Source: Alphaproteobacteria bacterium (GTDB taxonomy: Bacteria > Pseudomonadota > Alphaproteobacteria > Sphingomonadales > Sphingomonadaceae). Taken from it: a stretch of DNA of 64,000 nucleotides. A model generated the notes under the pieces. It had not been told where the DNA came from. It was given only the letters and a program-made list of their open reading frames with translations, and did no database searches. Shown here piece by piece: positions 1 through 8,512 of the stretch (positions are counted from its first letter, which is position 1; every line of letters starts with the position of its first letter). The stretch lies in assembly GCA_005883305.1 (NCBI GenBank), contig VBAC01000001.1, forward strand, positions 2,418,001 through 2,482,000, read 5' to 3'. A program made the translations under genes and the position numbers.

Positions 1-1
1 G

Positions 2-1276
2 CGGCTCGCCTGGGCGCGGCTGTTCCGGCCGGCCATCCGCCTCGCCCGCGACGGCTTCGAGATCAGTCCGCGCCTCTACCGCGCTTTGGCCTCGCCGGGC
101 TCGCTGGCCGGCTTCTCGCCCGGGGGGCGGGCGCTCTTCTACCAGGCCGACGGGACTCCGAAGGCGGCGGGGACGCTGGTGCGCAATCCCGCGCTCGCCG
201 CCTTCCTGACGGCCCTCGCCGCGCGCGGGCCGGAGCATTTCTACACCGGCGCCGCCGCGCGGGCGCTGGTCGATACGCTGCGCAACGCGCCGCGCAATCC
301 TTCGACCATGACCCGCGACGATCTCGCCACCTATCAGGCGCAGGAGCTCGCCTCGCCCTGCGGCACCTATCGCGGCTACCGCATCTGCGGGATGGGGCCG
401 CCCTCCTCGGGCGAGACGACGGTGTTCGCCATCCTCAAGCAGCTCGAGCGCTTCGACCTGCGCGCGCTGGGTCGGGACAATGCGACGTCATGGCACCTGA
501 TCGCCGAATCGATGCGGCTCGCCTACGCCGACCGCGACGCCTATCTGGGCGATGCCGATTTCGTGCGCGTGCCGGTCGCCGGGCTGATGGACCCGGCCTA
601 TCTCGCGGGCCGTTCCCGACTCATCTCGCCCGAGCGCGCGATCGCCCACGTCACCGCGGGCACACCCCCCGGCGCCGACGCCCGCGCTCCGGCGCCGGTG
701 CCTGACGAAGGGGGGACCTCGCATTTCGTCGCCGTCGACAGGGCGGGCAATGTCGCCTCCTATACGTCGACGATCGAGAGCGCGTTCGGCTCGGGGCTGA
801 CGGTCAATGGCCTGTACCTCAACAACGAGCTGACCGACTTCAATTCCGCGCCCGACCTGAACGGCGTTCCGACCGCCAACCGCGTCGAGGGCGGGAAGCG
901 TCCGCGAAGCTCGATGTCGCCGACGATCGTCTATGGCCCCGACGGCCGCGTGCGGATCGCGATCGGCGCCGCCGGCGGCTCGACGATTATCGCCCAGGTC
1001 GCCAAGGCGCTGATCGCGGTGATCGACTGGGACATGAGCGCTGAGGAGGCGATCGCTCTTCCGCAGATCATCGGCATGGGCGACCGGGTGACGATCGAGC
1101 GCGGCACGAGGCTGGAGGCAATGATCCCGGCGCTCCAGGCGCTCGGCCAGAACGCAGTCATCGTCGAGCCCGGCTACAAGGCCAATGCGATCGAGCGCGT
1201 GGACGGCCGTTGGGTCGGTGCGGCGGACCCGCGCAGCGAGGGCGTCTGGGTGGCGCAGGGGCCGGCGGCTCGCTAA
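2..1276 (+). CDS. ggt: Gamma-glutamyltransferase (3' part, start lies outside the window)
   Basis: The reading frame is open from base 2 and enters the window in the middle of the protein (reading LFRPAIRLARDGFEIS), so the 5' end is missing. The product cleaves gamma-glutamyl bonds of glutathione and related compounds, normally in the periplasm after autoprocessing. The small-subunit nucleophile is visible in the GGTSHF motif, with the threonine codon at 716-718. It is followed by the family blocks NELTDF and RPRSSMSPTI. The C-terminus looks complete and ends with TAA. An acyl-CoA ligase follows 39 bp downstream on the same strand. The family call is firm; precise substrate preference (glutathione or another gamma-glutamyl compound) cannot be read from the sequence. 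Confidence 0.93.
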   Translation, partial: RLAWARLFRPAIRLARDGFEISPRLYRALASPGSLAGFSPGGRALFYQADGTPKAAGTLVRNPALAAFLTALAARGPEHFYTGAAARALVDTLRNAPRNPSTMTRDDLATYQAQELASPCGTYRGYRICGMGPPSSGETTVFAILKQLERFDLRALGRDNATSWHLIAESMRLAYADRDAYLGDADFVRVPVAGLMDPAYLAGRSRLISPERAIAHVTAGTPPGADARAPAPVPDEGGTSHFVAVDRAGNVASYTSTIESAFGSGLTVNGLYLNNELTDFNSAPDLNGVPTANRVEGGKRPRSSMSPTIVYGPDGRVRIAIGAAGGSTIIAQVAKALIAVIDWDMSAEEAIALPQIIGMGDRVTIERGTRLEAMIPALQALGQNAVIVEPGYKANAIERVDGRWVGAADPRSEGVWVAQGPAAR

Positions 1277-1315
1277 GACGGACGCTCGACACGGGCAAAC
1301 CGTGCGGGAGGGGCG

Positions 1316-3106
1316 ATGCGTCAGCTGGAGCATTTCGAAAATCTGGTCGCCATGTTTTTCGCCCGGGCGAAGGAGAAAGGCGATTCGCCGTTTCTCTGGG
1401 CCAAGCAGGGAGGCGAATGGCGCTCGACCAGTTGGCGCGAGTCCGCGGAAAAGGTCGCGGGGCTCGCGGCGGCGCTGAAGCGGATCGGGCTCACGGCCGG
1501 CGATCGCGTGATGCTGGTCTCCGAGAACCGCCCGGAATGGCTGATCTCCGACTTGGCGATCATGGCTGCGGGCTGCGTGACCGTGCCGACCTACACCACC
1601 AATACCGAGCGCGACCACCAGCACATTCTCGACGACAGCGGCGCCCGCGCGGTGATCGTCTCGACGGCGAAGCTGGCCAAGACTTTGCTTCCCGCCGCAT
1701 TGCGCTCCAATTCGTGCGAGGCGGCGATCGGAATCGAGCCGCTCAACGTCGGCCAGTCCGGCAACGTCGCCTTCCACGATTGGGCTGCCCTGATCGCCGC
1801 GGAGCAGGCCGACGTCGAGGCCACGGCCCGCGGGGCGGCGTTCAGGCGCTCGGACCTCGCCTGCATCATCTACACCTCCGGCACCGGCGGCGCCCCGCGC
1901 GGCGTGATGCAGCATCACGGGGCGCTGCTTCACAATGTCGAGGGCTGCACGGCGCTGATCGCCGAGGATTTCGGCTGGGACGACGAGATTTTCCTCTCCT
2001 TCCTGCCCGCGAGCCACGCCTACGAGCATACGGGCGGGCAGCTCTTCCCGATCGGCCTCGCCGCGCAGATCTATTATTCGGAAGGGCTGGAGAAGCTCGC
2101 GTCGAACATCGAGGAGGTGAAGCCGACGATCATGGTCGTCGTGCCGCGCCTGTTCGAGGTGCTCCGCCAGCGCATTCTCAAGCAGGTCGAAAAGCAGGGG
2201 AAGCTGACCAACTATCTGATGGACCGGGCGCTTTCGATCGGGGCCAAGGATTATGCGGGCGCGGTGCCCTTGTGGGACAAGCCGATGGATTTCCTGCTCG
2301 GCCGCACTTTGAGGCGGAAGATCGCCGCCCGGTTCGGCGGGCGGATCAAGGCGATGGTCTCGGGGGGAGCGCCGCTCAACCCGGACGTCGGAATTTTCTT
2401 CCACTCGCTCGGCCTCACCCTGCTTCAGGGCTACGGCCAGACCGAATCCGGCCCGGTCATGTCGTGTAACCGGCCCAGCGCCGGGCTTAAGATGGACACG
2501 GTCGGCCCGCCCATGAAGAATACCGAAATCAGGATCGCCGACGACGGCGAGATCCTGGTGCGCGGCGAGCTGGTCATGATGGGCTATTGGCGCAACGAGG
2601 CGCTGACCGAGCGGACGATCGTCGACGGATGGCTTCACACCGGCGACATCGGCCATATCGACGACAAGGGCCGGATCGTCATTACCGACCGGAAGAAAGA
2701 CATCATCATCCTCGACAAGGGCGACAATGTCGCTCCGGCCAAGGTCGAGGGGATGCTGACGCTCCAGCCGGAAATCGTCCAGGCGATGGTCGCCGGCGAC
2801 AAGCGGCCCTATCTGGTCGGGCTGATCGTGCCCGATCCCGAATGGACCGCCGAATGGTGCGCGCGCCAGCACCGCAAATGCGCGTTCCACGAGCTTGCCC
2901 ACGATCCCGATTATGTGAAGGCGCTTTCCGCCGCGGTGGACCGGGTCAATGCGGATTTGAGCGTGATCGAGAAGGTGCGCCGGTTCATCGTCGCCGACGA
3001 GCCGTTCACGGTCGAGAACGCAATGCTCACCCCCTCGATCAAGATCCGCCGCCACGTCATCAAGGAGGCATACGGCGAGCGGCTGGACGGGCTCTACAAA
3101 AGGTAG
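1316..3106 (+). CDS. Long-chain fatty acid--CoA ligase (AMP-forming)
   Basis: 596 residues, typical for long-chain acyl-CoA synthetases of the FadD15/ACSL type. It should activate fatty acids to acyl-CoA through an acyl-adenylate. The AMP-binding P-loop-like motif YTSGTGGAPRGV lies near residue 185. GYGQTESG is near residue 372, and the hinge region GWLHTGDIG...TDRKKD with the following KGDNVAP block is in the C-terminal third. The C-terminal lysine in the SIKIRR segment fits the catalytic lysine. The start ATG is preceded by a purine-rich GGGAGGGG. One deviation from the usual YTSGTTG/PKG signature is G for T and R for K in the P-loop. It lies 39 bp after ggt and may be co-transcribed. Chain-length specificity is unknown. 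Confidence 0.9.
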   Translation: MRQLEHFENLVAMFFARAKEKGDSPFLWAKQGGEWRSTSWRESAEKVAGLAAALKRIGLTAGDRVMLVSENRPEWLISDLAIMAAGCVTVPTYTTNTERDHQHILDDSGARAVIVSTAKLAKTLLPAALRSNSCEAAIGIEPLNVGQSGNVAFHDWAALIAAEQADVEATARGAAFRRSDLACIIYTSGTGGAPRGVMQHHGALLHNVEGCTALIAEDFGWDDEIFLSFLPASHAYEHTGGQLFPIGLAAQIYYSEGLEKLASNIEEVKPTIMVVVPRLFEVLRQRILKQVEKQGKLTNYLMDRALSIGAKDYAGAVPLWDKPMDFLLGRTLRRKIAARFGGRIKAMVSGGAPLNPDVGIFFHSLGLTLLQGYGQTESGPVMSCNRPSAGLKMDTVGPPMKNTEIRIADDGEILVRGELVMMGYWRNEALTERTIVDGWLHTGDIGHIDDKGRIVITDRKKDIIILDKGDNVAPAKVEGMLTLQPEIVQAMVAGDKRPYLVGLIVPDPEWTAEWCARQHRKCAFHELAHDPDYVKALSAAVDRVNADLSVIEKVRRFIVADEPFTVENAMLTPSIKIRRHVIKEAYGERLDGLYKR

Positions 3107-3125
3107 AGCACTGCAACCGCCTTAT

Positions 3126-3245
3126 CCGCTCATCCTGAGGAGCCGTTGAGCTTGTCGAAACGGCGTCTCGAAGGACCCCAGAGGTGCCGAACGGTCCTTC
3201 GAGACGGGCCTTCGCCAGGCTCAGTCCCTCCTCAGGATGAGCGGG
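3126..3245. repeat. R1 palindromic intergenic element, copy 1
   Basis: An imperfect inverted repeat whose ends read CCGCTCATCCTGAGGAG and CTCCTCAGGATGAGCGG. The inner arms are GTCTCGAAGGAC / GTCCTTCGAGAC. The same element occurs at 11729-11845, 23818-23920, 36572-36721 and 51689-51866. It sits just after the acyl-CoA ligase gene and before the convergent small secreted-protein gene, so it may fold in both transcripts. Confidence 0.85.
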
Positions 3246-3268
3246 GAGTAGTGCGTGCGCGCCGCCGC

Positions 3269-3673
3269 TCAGTTCGCCCGATCGTAGGGCGTGAAATCGC
3301 CCAGGCCGCAGCCGCCGAAATTCGTGCCCGAGACGTGATCGACCACGGTGACGATGTCGCCGCGGCAGACCTGCCCGGTCGTCGCCCGCAGGTGCAGGCT
3401 TCGGCCGGGCTCGAGGTCGGGGCAGCCGCCGGCCGGGCGGTTGACGTAGATCCGCCGCATCCCGCCGCCGAAGACGATCGCGTCGCCGACCGTGCGGTTG
3501 CCGCCGAGATTGCGGATGTTGACGCAGGCGACGGCCGGCCGCTCGACCCGTCCGGCGAGGATTCGCGCCAGCTCGGCCTCCGGATCGGCCGGCGGGCCGG
3601 CGCGCGCGGCGACGATCGTGCCGGCGGCGAGCGCCGCGGAGCCGAGCAGGGTGAGCGTCAGAAGCTTGGTCAT
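3269..3673 (-). CDS. Small secreted hypothetical protein
   Basis: 134 residues with an N-terminal Sec-type signal peptide (MTKLLTLTLLGSAALAAG, cleavage near ARAG). The mature part contains three cysteines (VACVN, GGCPD, QVCRG, plus a fourth in FGGCG), which suggests disulfides in the periplasm. The chosen ATG has a GGAGG Shine-Dalgarno five bases upstream; an ATG four codons earlier lacks one. It lies 27 bp downstream of gloB on the same strand, so it may be the last gene of gloA-gloB. I do not recognise a named family. The pattern resembles small sphingomonad proteins of unknown function. Confidence 0.7.
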   Translation of the reverse strand: MTKLLTLTLLGSAALAAGTIVAARAGPPADPEAELARILAGRVERPAVACVNIRNLGGNRTVGDAIVFGGGMRRIYVNRPAGGCPDLEPGRSLHLRATTGQVCRGDIVTVVDHVSGTNFGGCGLGDFTPYDRAN

Positions 3674-3700
3674 CTTCACCTCCATTGCCCCCTTTTGGCT

Positions 3701-4429
3701 TTACCCTTTAAAAACGTCCTTCGCCGCCCGTCGCTCCGCGAATTCTAAAACCGAGCCGGCGCGCATGAACGGATTGGTCGCCCGTTCCAGCCCGATCGTG
3801 GTCGGGACGGTCGGCACGCCCTTCGCGCGCGCCGCCTCGACCTCGCGCATCCGCTCGGCGAGCGCGGCATTGTCGGGCTCCGCAACGAGCGCGTAGCGGC
3901 CGTTGGCGAGCGTATATTCGTGCGCGCAATAGACCATAGTGTCGGCCGGCAGCCGGGCGAGACGCTGGAGATTGGAGTGCATCTGCTCGGCGCTGCCTTC
4001 GAACAGCCGCCCGCAGCCCATGGCGAACAAGGTGTCGCCGACGAAGATCACGCCCTCGGAGCCAAAATGGTAGGCGATGTGGCCGGCGGTGTGGGCGGGC
4101 ACATCCAGCACTTCCGCCTCCAGCTGGCCGAGCGTCACGCGGCCGCCTTCGCCGACGCCGCGGTCCAGCGTCGGGATTCGCGCCGCCTCGGCCGCGGGGG
4201 CGGTGACCCGGCAGCCGGTCGCCGCCTTGATCGCGGCGTTGCCGCCCGTGTGATCCGGGTGCCAATGGGTGTTCCAGATCTGGGTGATCTGCCAGCCGCG
4301 GCGCGCGGCCTCCGCAAGCACCGGCTCCGGCTCGGCGGGATCGATCACCGCCGTCTCGCCGGATTCGGGCTCGTGCGCCAGCCAGATGTAATTGTCGCTG
4401 AGGGCGGGAATGCGGGCGACCTCCAGCAT
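3701..4429 (-). CDS. gloB: Hydroxyacylglutathione hydrolase (glyoxalase II)
   Basis: 242 residues, a metallo-beta-lactamase-fold enzyme that hydrolyses S-D-lactoylglutathione to D-lactate and glutathione. The metal-binding THWHPDHTGG motif is near residue 57. Further ligands are visible in AHTAGH, VGDTLF and YCAHEYT. The N-terminus ARIPALSDNYIWL matches the GloB family. The ATG start overlaps the gloA stop as TGATG, which implies translational coupling and a gloA-gloB methylglyoxal-detoxification operon. In-frame TTG and GTG codons just upstream are possible but less likely starts. Confidence 0.95.
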   Translation of the reverse strand: MLEVARIPALSDNYIWLAHEPESGETAVIDPAEPEPVLAEAARRGWQITQIWNTHWHPDHTGGNAAIKAATGCRVTAPAAEAARIPTLDRGVGEGGRVTLGQLEAEVLDVPAHTAGHIAYHFGSEGVIFVGDTLFAMGCGRLFEGSAEQMHSNLQRLARLPADTMVYCAHEYTLANGRYALVAEPDNAALAERMREVEAARAKGVPTVPTTIGLERATNPFMRAGSVLEFAERRAAKDVFKG

Positions 4430-4845
4430 CACCAATGCCCCACGTTGGGCATCGAGGCCCAGGGCTCGGCGACGGGGAGATTGCCGCCCTTCTGAAGCAG
4501 CTCGATCGAAATGCCGTCGGGCGTTCGGACGAAGGCCATTCGGCCCTCTCGCGGGGGGCGGTTGATGATCACCCCACCGTCCATCAGCCGCTTGCAGGTC
4601 TCGTAGACGTCGTCGACCTCATAGGCGAGGTGGCCGAAATTGCGGCCCTCGCCATAGCCGGCCTCGTCCCAATTGTGCGTCAGCTCGACCTGCGCATCCT
4701 CGTCGCCGGGCGCGGCGAGGAAGATGAGGGTGAACCGACCCGCCTCATTGTCCATCCGCCGGATCTCGCGAAGGCCGAGAAGCTCGAAAAAGCGCAGCGT
4801 TTCCTCAGGGTTGGAGATTCGGATCATCGTGTGCAGATATTTCAT
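4429..4845 (-). CDS. gloA: Lactoylglutathione lyase-like VOC protein (glyoxalase I)
   Basis: 138 residues with the two-half vicinal-oxygen-chelate fold. The N-terminus is KYLHTMIRISN, followed by FFELLGL, VELTHNWD, FGHLAYEV, and the C-terminal DGISIELLQ. The predicted metal ligands are H6, E54, H73 and E121-type positions of the family. The enzyme converts the methylglyoxal-glutathione hemithioacetal to S-lactoylglutathione. It is coupled to gloB by a TGATG overlap. The divergent neighbour is a SIMPL-domain gene. The C-terminal extension ending in NVGHW is a little longer than in E. coli GloA. Confidence 0.93.
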   Translation of the reverse strand: MKYLHTMIRISNPEETLRFFELLGLREIRRMDNEAGRFTLIFLAAPGDEDAQVELTHNWDEAGYGEGRNFGHLAYEVDDVYETCKRLMDGGVIINRPPREGRMAFVRTPDGISIELLQKGGNLPVAEPWASMPNVGHW

Positions 4846-4874
4846 TTGCGGGACCTCAATTCATCGATATAAAT

Positions 4875-4910
4875 GCACGGTTCATCGACGACATGCGAGA
4901 TGAACCGTGC
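4875..4910. promoter_or_regulatory. Perfect 12-bp inverted repeat between gloA and the SIMPL gene
   Basis: GCACGGTTCATC at 4875-4886 is matched exactly by GATGAACCGTGC at 4899-4910, with a 12-base spacer. It lies 30 bp upstream of the gloA start (minus strand) and 42 bp before the SIMPL ATG. That is a position suited to an operator for a dimeric regulator or to an RNA hairpin in either leader. No U-tract follows, so it is not a normal terminator. Confidence 0.5.
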
Positions 4911-4951
4911 CGGCGTCCGCAAGAGGCCGCCGGGGTCAGGGAGACCATAAC

Positions 4952-5686
4952 ATGGCCGAGGGCTCGACGGGTAATCGCAACATCATCCTCATCGCCGCGC
5001 TCGTGCTTGGCGTGGCGATCATCGCCGGCGGCTATCTGCTCGGCGACGGCCTCAGGCGCGCTCGGATGGCCGACCGCGCGGTGACCATGCGCGGCCTTGC
5101 CGAGCGCGACGTCACCGCCAATCTCGCCAGCTGGTCGCTGAACTTCTCCGCCTCGGGCACCGACGCGGCGACCGTCCAGGCCGAGATCGAGCAGGATACG
5201 CGCACCATCAACGAGTTCATCCGCGCCGCCGGCTTTCCCGCCACCGCGATCACCGACGGCGGCGGCTCGATCAACAGCTTCTACGACAACAACCGGCAGG
5301 CCAATGTCGTGACCATCAACCGCCGCCTGCAATTCCGAACCAACGACGTGATGCGGGCGCAGCGCGCCTACAGCCGCCAGTTCGACCTGATTCGCCGCGG
5401 AGTCGAGCTCCAGGAAGGCTCGGACATGGTTTATTCCTACACCCAGCTCAACTCGATCAAGCCGGAGCTGATCGGCGCCTCGATCCAGGACGCGCGGCGC
5501 GGCGCGGAGCGGTTCGCGCAGGATTCGGGCGCCGCGGTCGGCGCGATCCGCTCGGCGACCCAGGGCTATTTCTCGATCGGCGCGCGCGACGGCGATGCCG
5601 ACACCGGCGAAGGCGGGGGCGGCGCAGGCGCCTCGCCGCTGCAGAAGGTGCGGGTGGTGACGACGATCGAATTCTACCTGAACTAG
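4952..5686 (+). CDS. SIMPL domain-containing protein (DUF541), membrane anchored
   Basis: 244 residues. One N-terminal membrane segment (about residues 9-28, IILIAALVLGVAIIAGGYLL) is followed by a periplasmic SIMPL/DUF541 domain starting at VTMRGLAERDVTANLASWSL. The family includes bacterial YggE-type proteins linked to oxidative-stress protection and channel-like BP26; the biochemical role is unclear. The ATG at 4952 was preferred over an upstream GTG because it gives the usual short cytoplasmic leader and has a GGGAGA motif upstream. It stands alone, divergent from gloA. A G/C-rich hairpin element with a T-run follows the stop. Confidence 0.85.
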   Translation: MAEGSTGNRNIILIAALVLGVAIIAGGYLLGDGLRRARMADRAVTMRGLAERDVTANLASWSLNFSASGTDAATVQAEIEQDTRTINEFIRAAGFPATAITDGGGSINSFYDNNRQANVVTINRRLQFRTNDVMRAQRAYSRQFDLIRRGVELQEGSDMVYSYTQLNSIKPELIGASIQDARRGAERFAQDSGAAVGAIRSATQGYFSIGARDGDADTGEGGGGAGASPLQKVRVVTTIEFYLN

Positions 5687-5693
5687 AACTGAG

Positions 5694-5799
5694 CCCTCCC
5701 CCTTGATGGGGGAGGGTTGGGTGGGGGTGGACTTCGACCCGGCAGTGAGCCTGTGGAGACTCCACCCCACCCCAACCCCTCCCCATCAAGGGGAGGGGC
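5694..5799 (+). repeat. R2 palindromic element, copy 1 (also a plausible terminator)
   Basis: Inverted repeat with arms AGCCCTCCCCCTTGATGGGG and CCCCATCAAGGGGAGGGGCT, joined by a GGGTGGGGGTGG / CCACCCCACCCC inner arm. TTTTTC follows the right arm, so it can act as an intrinsic terminator for the SIMPL gene. Related copies occur at 30506-30608, 41427-41530 and 43694-43797. Confidence 0.8.
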
Positions 5800-5805
5800 T
5801 TTTTC

Positions 5806-6672
5806 TTAGTGGGGTGCCTGCGGAGTCGGAGTCGCCGCCGGCGCCTCGACCTCCCGCATCGTGGCGAGGCTCTCCTGCGCCTGCCGCCCCGCATCGCTGT
5901 TGGGAGCCGCAGTGGCCACCTGGCGGTAGAGCCGCTCCGCCTCCGCCATATTGCCCTGCAGGCCGGCGATGGTGCCGGCCAGCAGAAGCACGTCCGGGCT
6001 GTCCGGCGCGAGCTGGCGGGCGTGGGCGATGTCGGCCGCGGCGCGAGGCAGGTCGTTGACCCGGCGGGCGAGAGCGGCGCTGAGATACCAGGCGAAGGGA
6101 TCGTTGGGGACGAGCTGGGCGGCGCGGTCGAGCTCGGTCCGCGCTCCGTCATTGTCGGCCATGGCCACGCGCGCCCGGGCGCGGTCGAGGTGGACCTCGC
6201 CGCGAAGCTCGTCGGTCAGGTTCGGGCTGAGCAAGGCGGCGTCGAGCGCGGCGAGCGCCTTGCGTCCGTCGCCGGCGGCGACCCAGGCATTGCCGGCCTG
6301 GGCCCAGAAATCCGGACGGCGCGGATCGTTCGCGCCCTCCGCCTCGCGCGCCGCCTGCTCGAACGCCGTCGCCGCGGCCTGCCAGCGCTCGAGCGCGGCG
6401 AGGGCGAGGCCCAGGCACTGGCGGGCGGCAATCCCGCCACCCTCCTGACGCCACGTATTGGCGGCGGCGACCGCCGCCTCGGCATTGGCGCGGATCTGGT
6501 CGGTGCACTGGCGGTAGCGCGCGCTCGCCGGATCGTCCGCCTGGGGCGCCGGAGGGGGCGGGGCGGGCGCCGCCGCTTCGGGGCGATTGCGGCGCGGCGG
6601 CATCGGATCGGGGCTGGCCGGGAGCGAGGGGGCGGCCTGAATCGCGAGCAGCGCCAGGGGAAGAAGGATCAC
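5806..6672 (-). CDS. Tetratricopeptide-repeat protein, exported
   Basis: 288 residues. A short hydrophobic N-terminus (ILLPLALLAIQAAP) is probably a signal peptide. A proline/alanine-rich linker to about residue 45 and then several helical TPR-type repeats follow (for example LGLALAALERWQAAATAFEQA, and AERLYRQVATAAP near the C-terminus). Such proteins act as scaffolds; no catalytic motif is present. The GTG start overlaps the preceding hydrolase stop as GTGA, so it is the last gene of the operon that begins at 8919. The partner is unknown. Confidence 0.8.
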   Translation of the reverse strand: MILLPLALLAIQAAPSLPASPDPMPPRRNRPEAAAPAPPPPAPQADDPASARYRQCTDQIRANAEAAVAAANTWRQEGGGIAARQCLGLALAALERWQAAATAFEQAAREAEGANDPRRPDFWAQAGNAWVAAGDGRKALAALDAALLSPNLTDELRGEVHLDRARARVAMADNDGARTELDRAAQLVPNDPFAWYLSAALARRVNDLPRAAADIAHARQLAPDSPDVLLLAGTIAGLQGNMAEAERLYRQVATAAPNSDAGRQAQESLATMREVEAPAATPTPQAPH

Positions 6673-7409
6673 AGCGACTCCAGCAGGATTGAGACGGTGG
6701 CGATGAGCAGGGCGAGGTCGCCCTCGCGCGACAGCCGGTGGTCGCCGTCCTTGACGAGGATCGTCTGCACGTCGGATGAACGAAGGCGCCCGGCGAGGTC
6801 CGGCGCCAGCGCCCAGGGCACGTCCGGATCGGCCTGGCCGTGGAGCAGGCGGACGGGGCAGTCGATCGCGATCGGACCCTCGAGCAGCCGAAGCGCCTGG
6901 CCGTTCTCCCAGAAGGCGCGCGTCGTCACCGTCGGCTGGTCGCCATAGGGATTGGGCTCCTCGAGCCGGCCGTTGGTCGCGAGCGCCGCCTTCTGTTCGT
7001 CGCTATAGCCCCAGTCGGTGAAATCGGGCGCGGCGGCGATTCCGACCAGCGCTTCGACCCGCTCCGGCCGGGCGAGCGCGGCGAGCAGCATCAGCCAGCC
7101 GCCCATCGACGAACCGATCAGGACGAGCGGGCCGGGCGGCGCGACCTGGTCGATCATCGCCAGCGCATCGCCGCGCCACGTTTCCAGCGTCTGATCCTCG
7201 AATTCGCCGTCGCTCGCGCCGCAGCCGCCATAATCGAAGCGCAGCATCGAGCGGCCCTGCGCTTCCGCCCAGGAATCGAGCGCGCTCGCCTTGCCGCCCT
7301 CCATGTCCGAGGCATAGCCGGGCAGGAAGACCAGCGCCGGCCCCCGCCCCTCTCGAAGGCGGTAGGCGAGGCGGCGCCCGTCATGTTGCAGATAGGAGAG
7401 GCCGGTCAT
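6669..7409 (-). CDS. Alpha/beta hydrolase, cytoplasmic
   Basis: 246 residues without a signal peptide. The nucleophile elbow GSSMGG is near residue 99. The catalytic acid is probably in HGQADPDVPW near residue 190 and the histidine in DGDHRL near residue 224. The oxyanion region LPGYASDM is similar to the ABHD10-like/palmitoyl-thioesterase branch of the superfamily, so a thioesterase or carboxylesterase role is plausible but not proven. It starts 12 bp after the stop of the secreted hydrolase gene and overlaps the TPR gene. Confidence 0.85.
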   Translation of the reverse strand: MTGLSYLQHDGRRLAYRLREGRGPALVFLPGYASDMEGGKASALDSWAEAQGRSMLRFDYGGCGASDGEFEDQTLETWRGDALAMIDQVAPPGPLVLIGSSMGGWLMLLAALARPERVEALVGIAAAPDFTDWGYSDEQKAALATNGRLEEPNPYGDQPTVTTRAFWENGQALRLLEGPIAIDCPVRLLHGQADPDVPWALAPDLAGRLRSSDVQTILVKDGDHRLSREGDLALLIATVSILLESL

Positions 7410-7421
7410 GCCGGCCCCTTA

Positions 7422-8306
7422 TCAGCGGCCGAGGAATTCCGCGAGGATCGCCGCGAAACGCTGCGGCTGATCGAGCATGATGAAATGGGCGCTGCTCTCG
7501 ACCGGCACGAGCCGGGCGTCGGGATCGGCGGCATAGGCCTGACGGTAGAGAGTGTGGATCATCTCCGCGGAAGCCGCGCTGGGCACCGCATAAGCGACGG
7601 TGATTGGCCGATCGCCGATCGCCGCGACGTCGCCGCGCAAATCCGTGCCGAGATCCTCGTAGAGCGCCTCGGCGGCCACGTTCCGGTCGGACGCGCGCAG
7701 CCATTCGAGGACCTGACGGTTGCCGGCCTCGCTGTTGGACATGTTCGGCGGCGCCGCGGCCGCCGGCGGGCCGTTGCGGATCGAATCGCGCAGGCTTGCG
7801 GCGGTCGCGCTCACCGTCTCGACGGTCGCGTTCGGCCCCATGATCACTCCGAAGAAGGGCAGGGCGTCGACGATCAGCAGCTTGCCGACCGCGTCGGGAT
7901 GGTCGCGGGCGAGCATCATGCCCATCAGCCCGCCCATCGAATGGCCGACCACCGCCGGATGCCCGATGCGGTTGGCGGCGAGCCAGCCGGCGAGGTCGGC
8001 GACGGCTCCGGCAAGGATTCCGGGCTCGGCGTTCGCTCCGGCCGGGTCGCCGCCGAAGCCGTTGACCTGGACCAAGATCACTCGGTGGTTGCGCGCAAGA
8101 TCGGGCACCACGCCGTCCCATACCGCGCGCGGCGTGGCGAGGCCGGGGATGAGGACCACCGGATCGCCGCGCCCGATCTCGCGGATCGAGATGTGCGGCA
8201 GGCGGACTTCGGTGGCTGCTGCAGGAGTGGCGGCGGGCTCCGACCGGGCGACCTGCGGAACGAGGCAGGCGAAGGCGGCGAAAGCGAGCAGGCGAACGGG
8301 CTTCAT
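7422..8306 (-). CDS. Alpha/beta hydrolase with signal peptide
   Basis: 294 residues. A signal peptide (KPVRLLAFAAFACLVPQVARS) directs it to the periplasm. The fold markers are the oxyanion strand PVVLIPGLATP, the nucleophile elbow GHSMGG near residue 124, and a C-terminal ESSAHFIMLD segment that supplies the histidine. The ATG at 8306 overlaps the stop of the XRE regulator gene as TGATG; a GTG one codon earlier is possible. The substrate is unknown. Being coupled to a regulator and a membrane protein, it probably belongs to an envelope-related response rather than central metabolism. Confidence 0.85.
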   Translation of the reverse strand: MKPVRLLAFAAFACLVPQVARSEPAATPAAATEVRLPHISIREIGRGDPVVLIPGLATPRAVWDGVVPDLARNHRVILVQVNGFGGDPAGANAEPGILAGAVADLAGWLAANRIGHPAVVGHSMGGLMGMMLARDHPDAVGKLLIVDALPFFGVIMGPNATVETVSATAASLRDSIRNGPPAAAAPPNMSNSEAGNRQVLEWLRASDRNVAAEALYEDLGTDLRGDVAAIGDRPITVAYAVPSAASAEMIHTLYRQAYAADPDARLVPVESSAHFIMLDQPQRFAAILAEFLGR

Positions 8307-8512
8307 CACAATGTCTCCTTGGCGGGATTTTCGAAAATGTCCTCGATGGCGAGGCCGAACAGGGTGGCGATCCTGAACGCCAGCGGAAGGCTCGGATCGT
8401 ATTTGCCGGTCTCGATCGCGTTGACGCTCTGGCGCGACACGTCGAGCCGCCCGGCAAGGTCAGCCTGGCTCCAGTCGCGCTCGGCGCGGAGCACCTTGAG
8501 GCGGTTCTTCAT
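8306..8512 (-). CDS. Small XRE-family transcriptional regulator
   Basis: 68 residues, made almost entirely of a Cro/C1 helix-turn-helix ([20 protein letters not shown], then [18 protein letters not shown]) with a short tail ending FENPAKETL. This is the YozG/PsrT-like class that commonly sits beside a small membrane protein and represses its own operon. It overlaps both neighbours by one base as TGATG, so the three are translated in a chain. A TAAAG...CTTTA palindrome upstream of the operon is a good candidate for its operator. Confidence 0.9.
   Translation of the reverse strand: MKNRLKVLRAERDWSQADLAGRLDVSRQSVNAIETGKYDPSLPLAFRIATLFGLAIEDIFENPAKETL

Noticed and set aside
488-3055. Very long minus-strand open frame opposite ggt and the acyl-CoA ligase
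   Set aside because: High GC makes long antisense frames common; the translation is low-complexity and arginine/aspartate-rich with no family motif, while the plus strand carries two clear enzymes.
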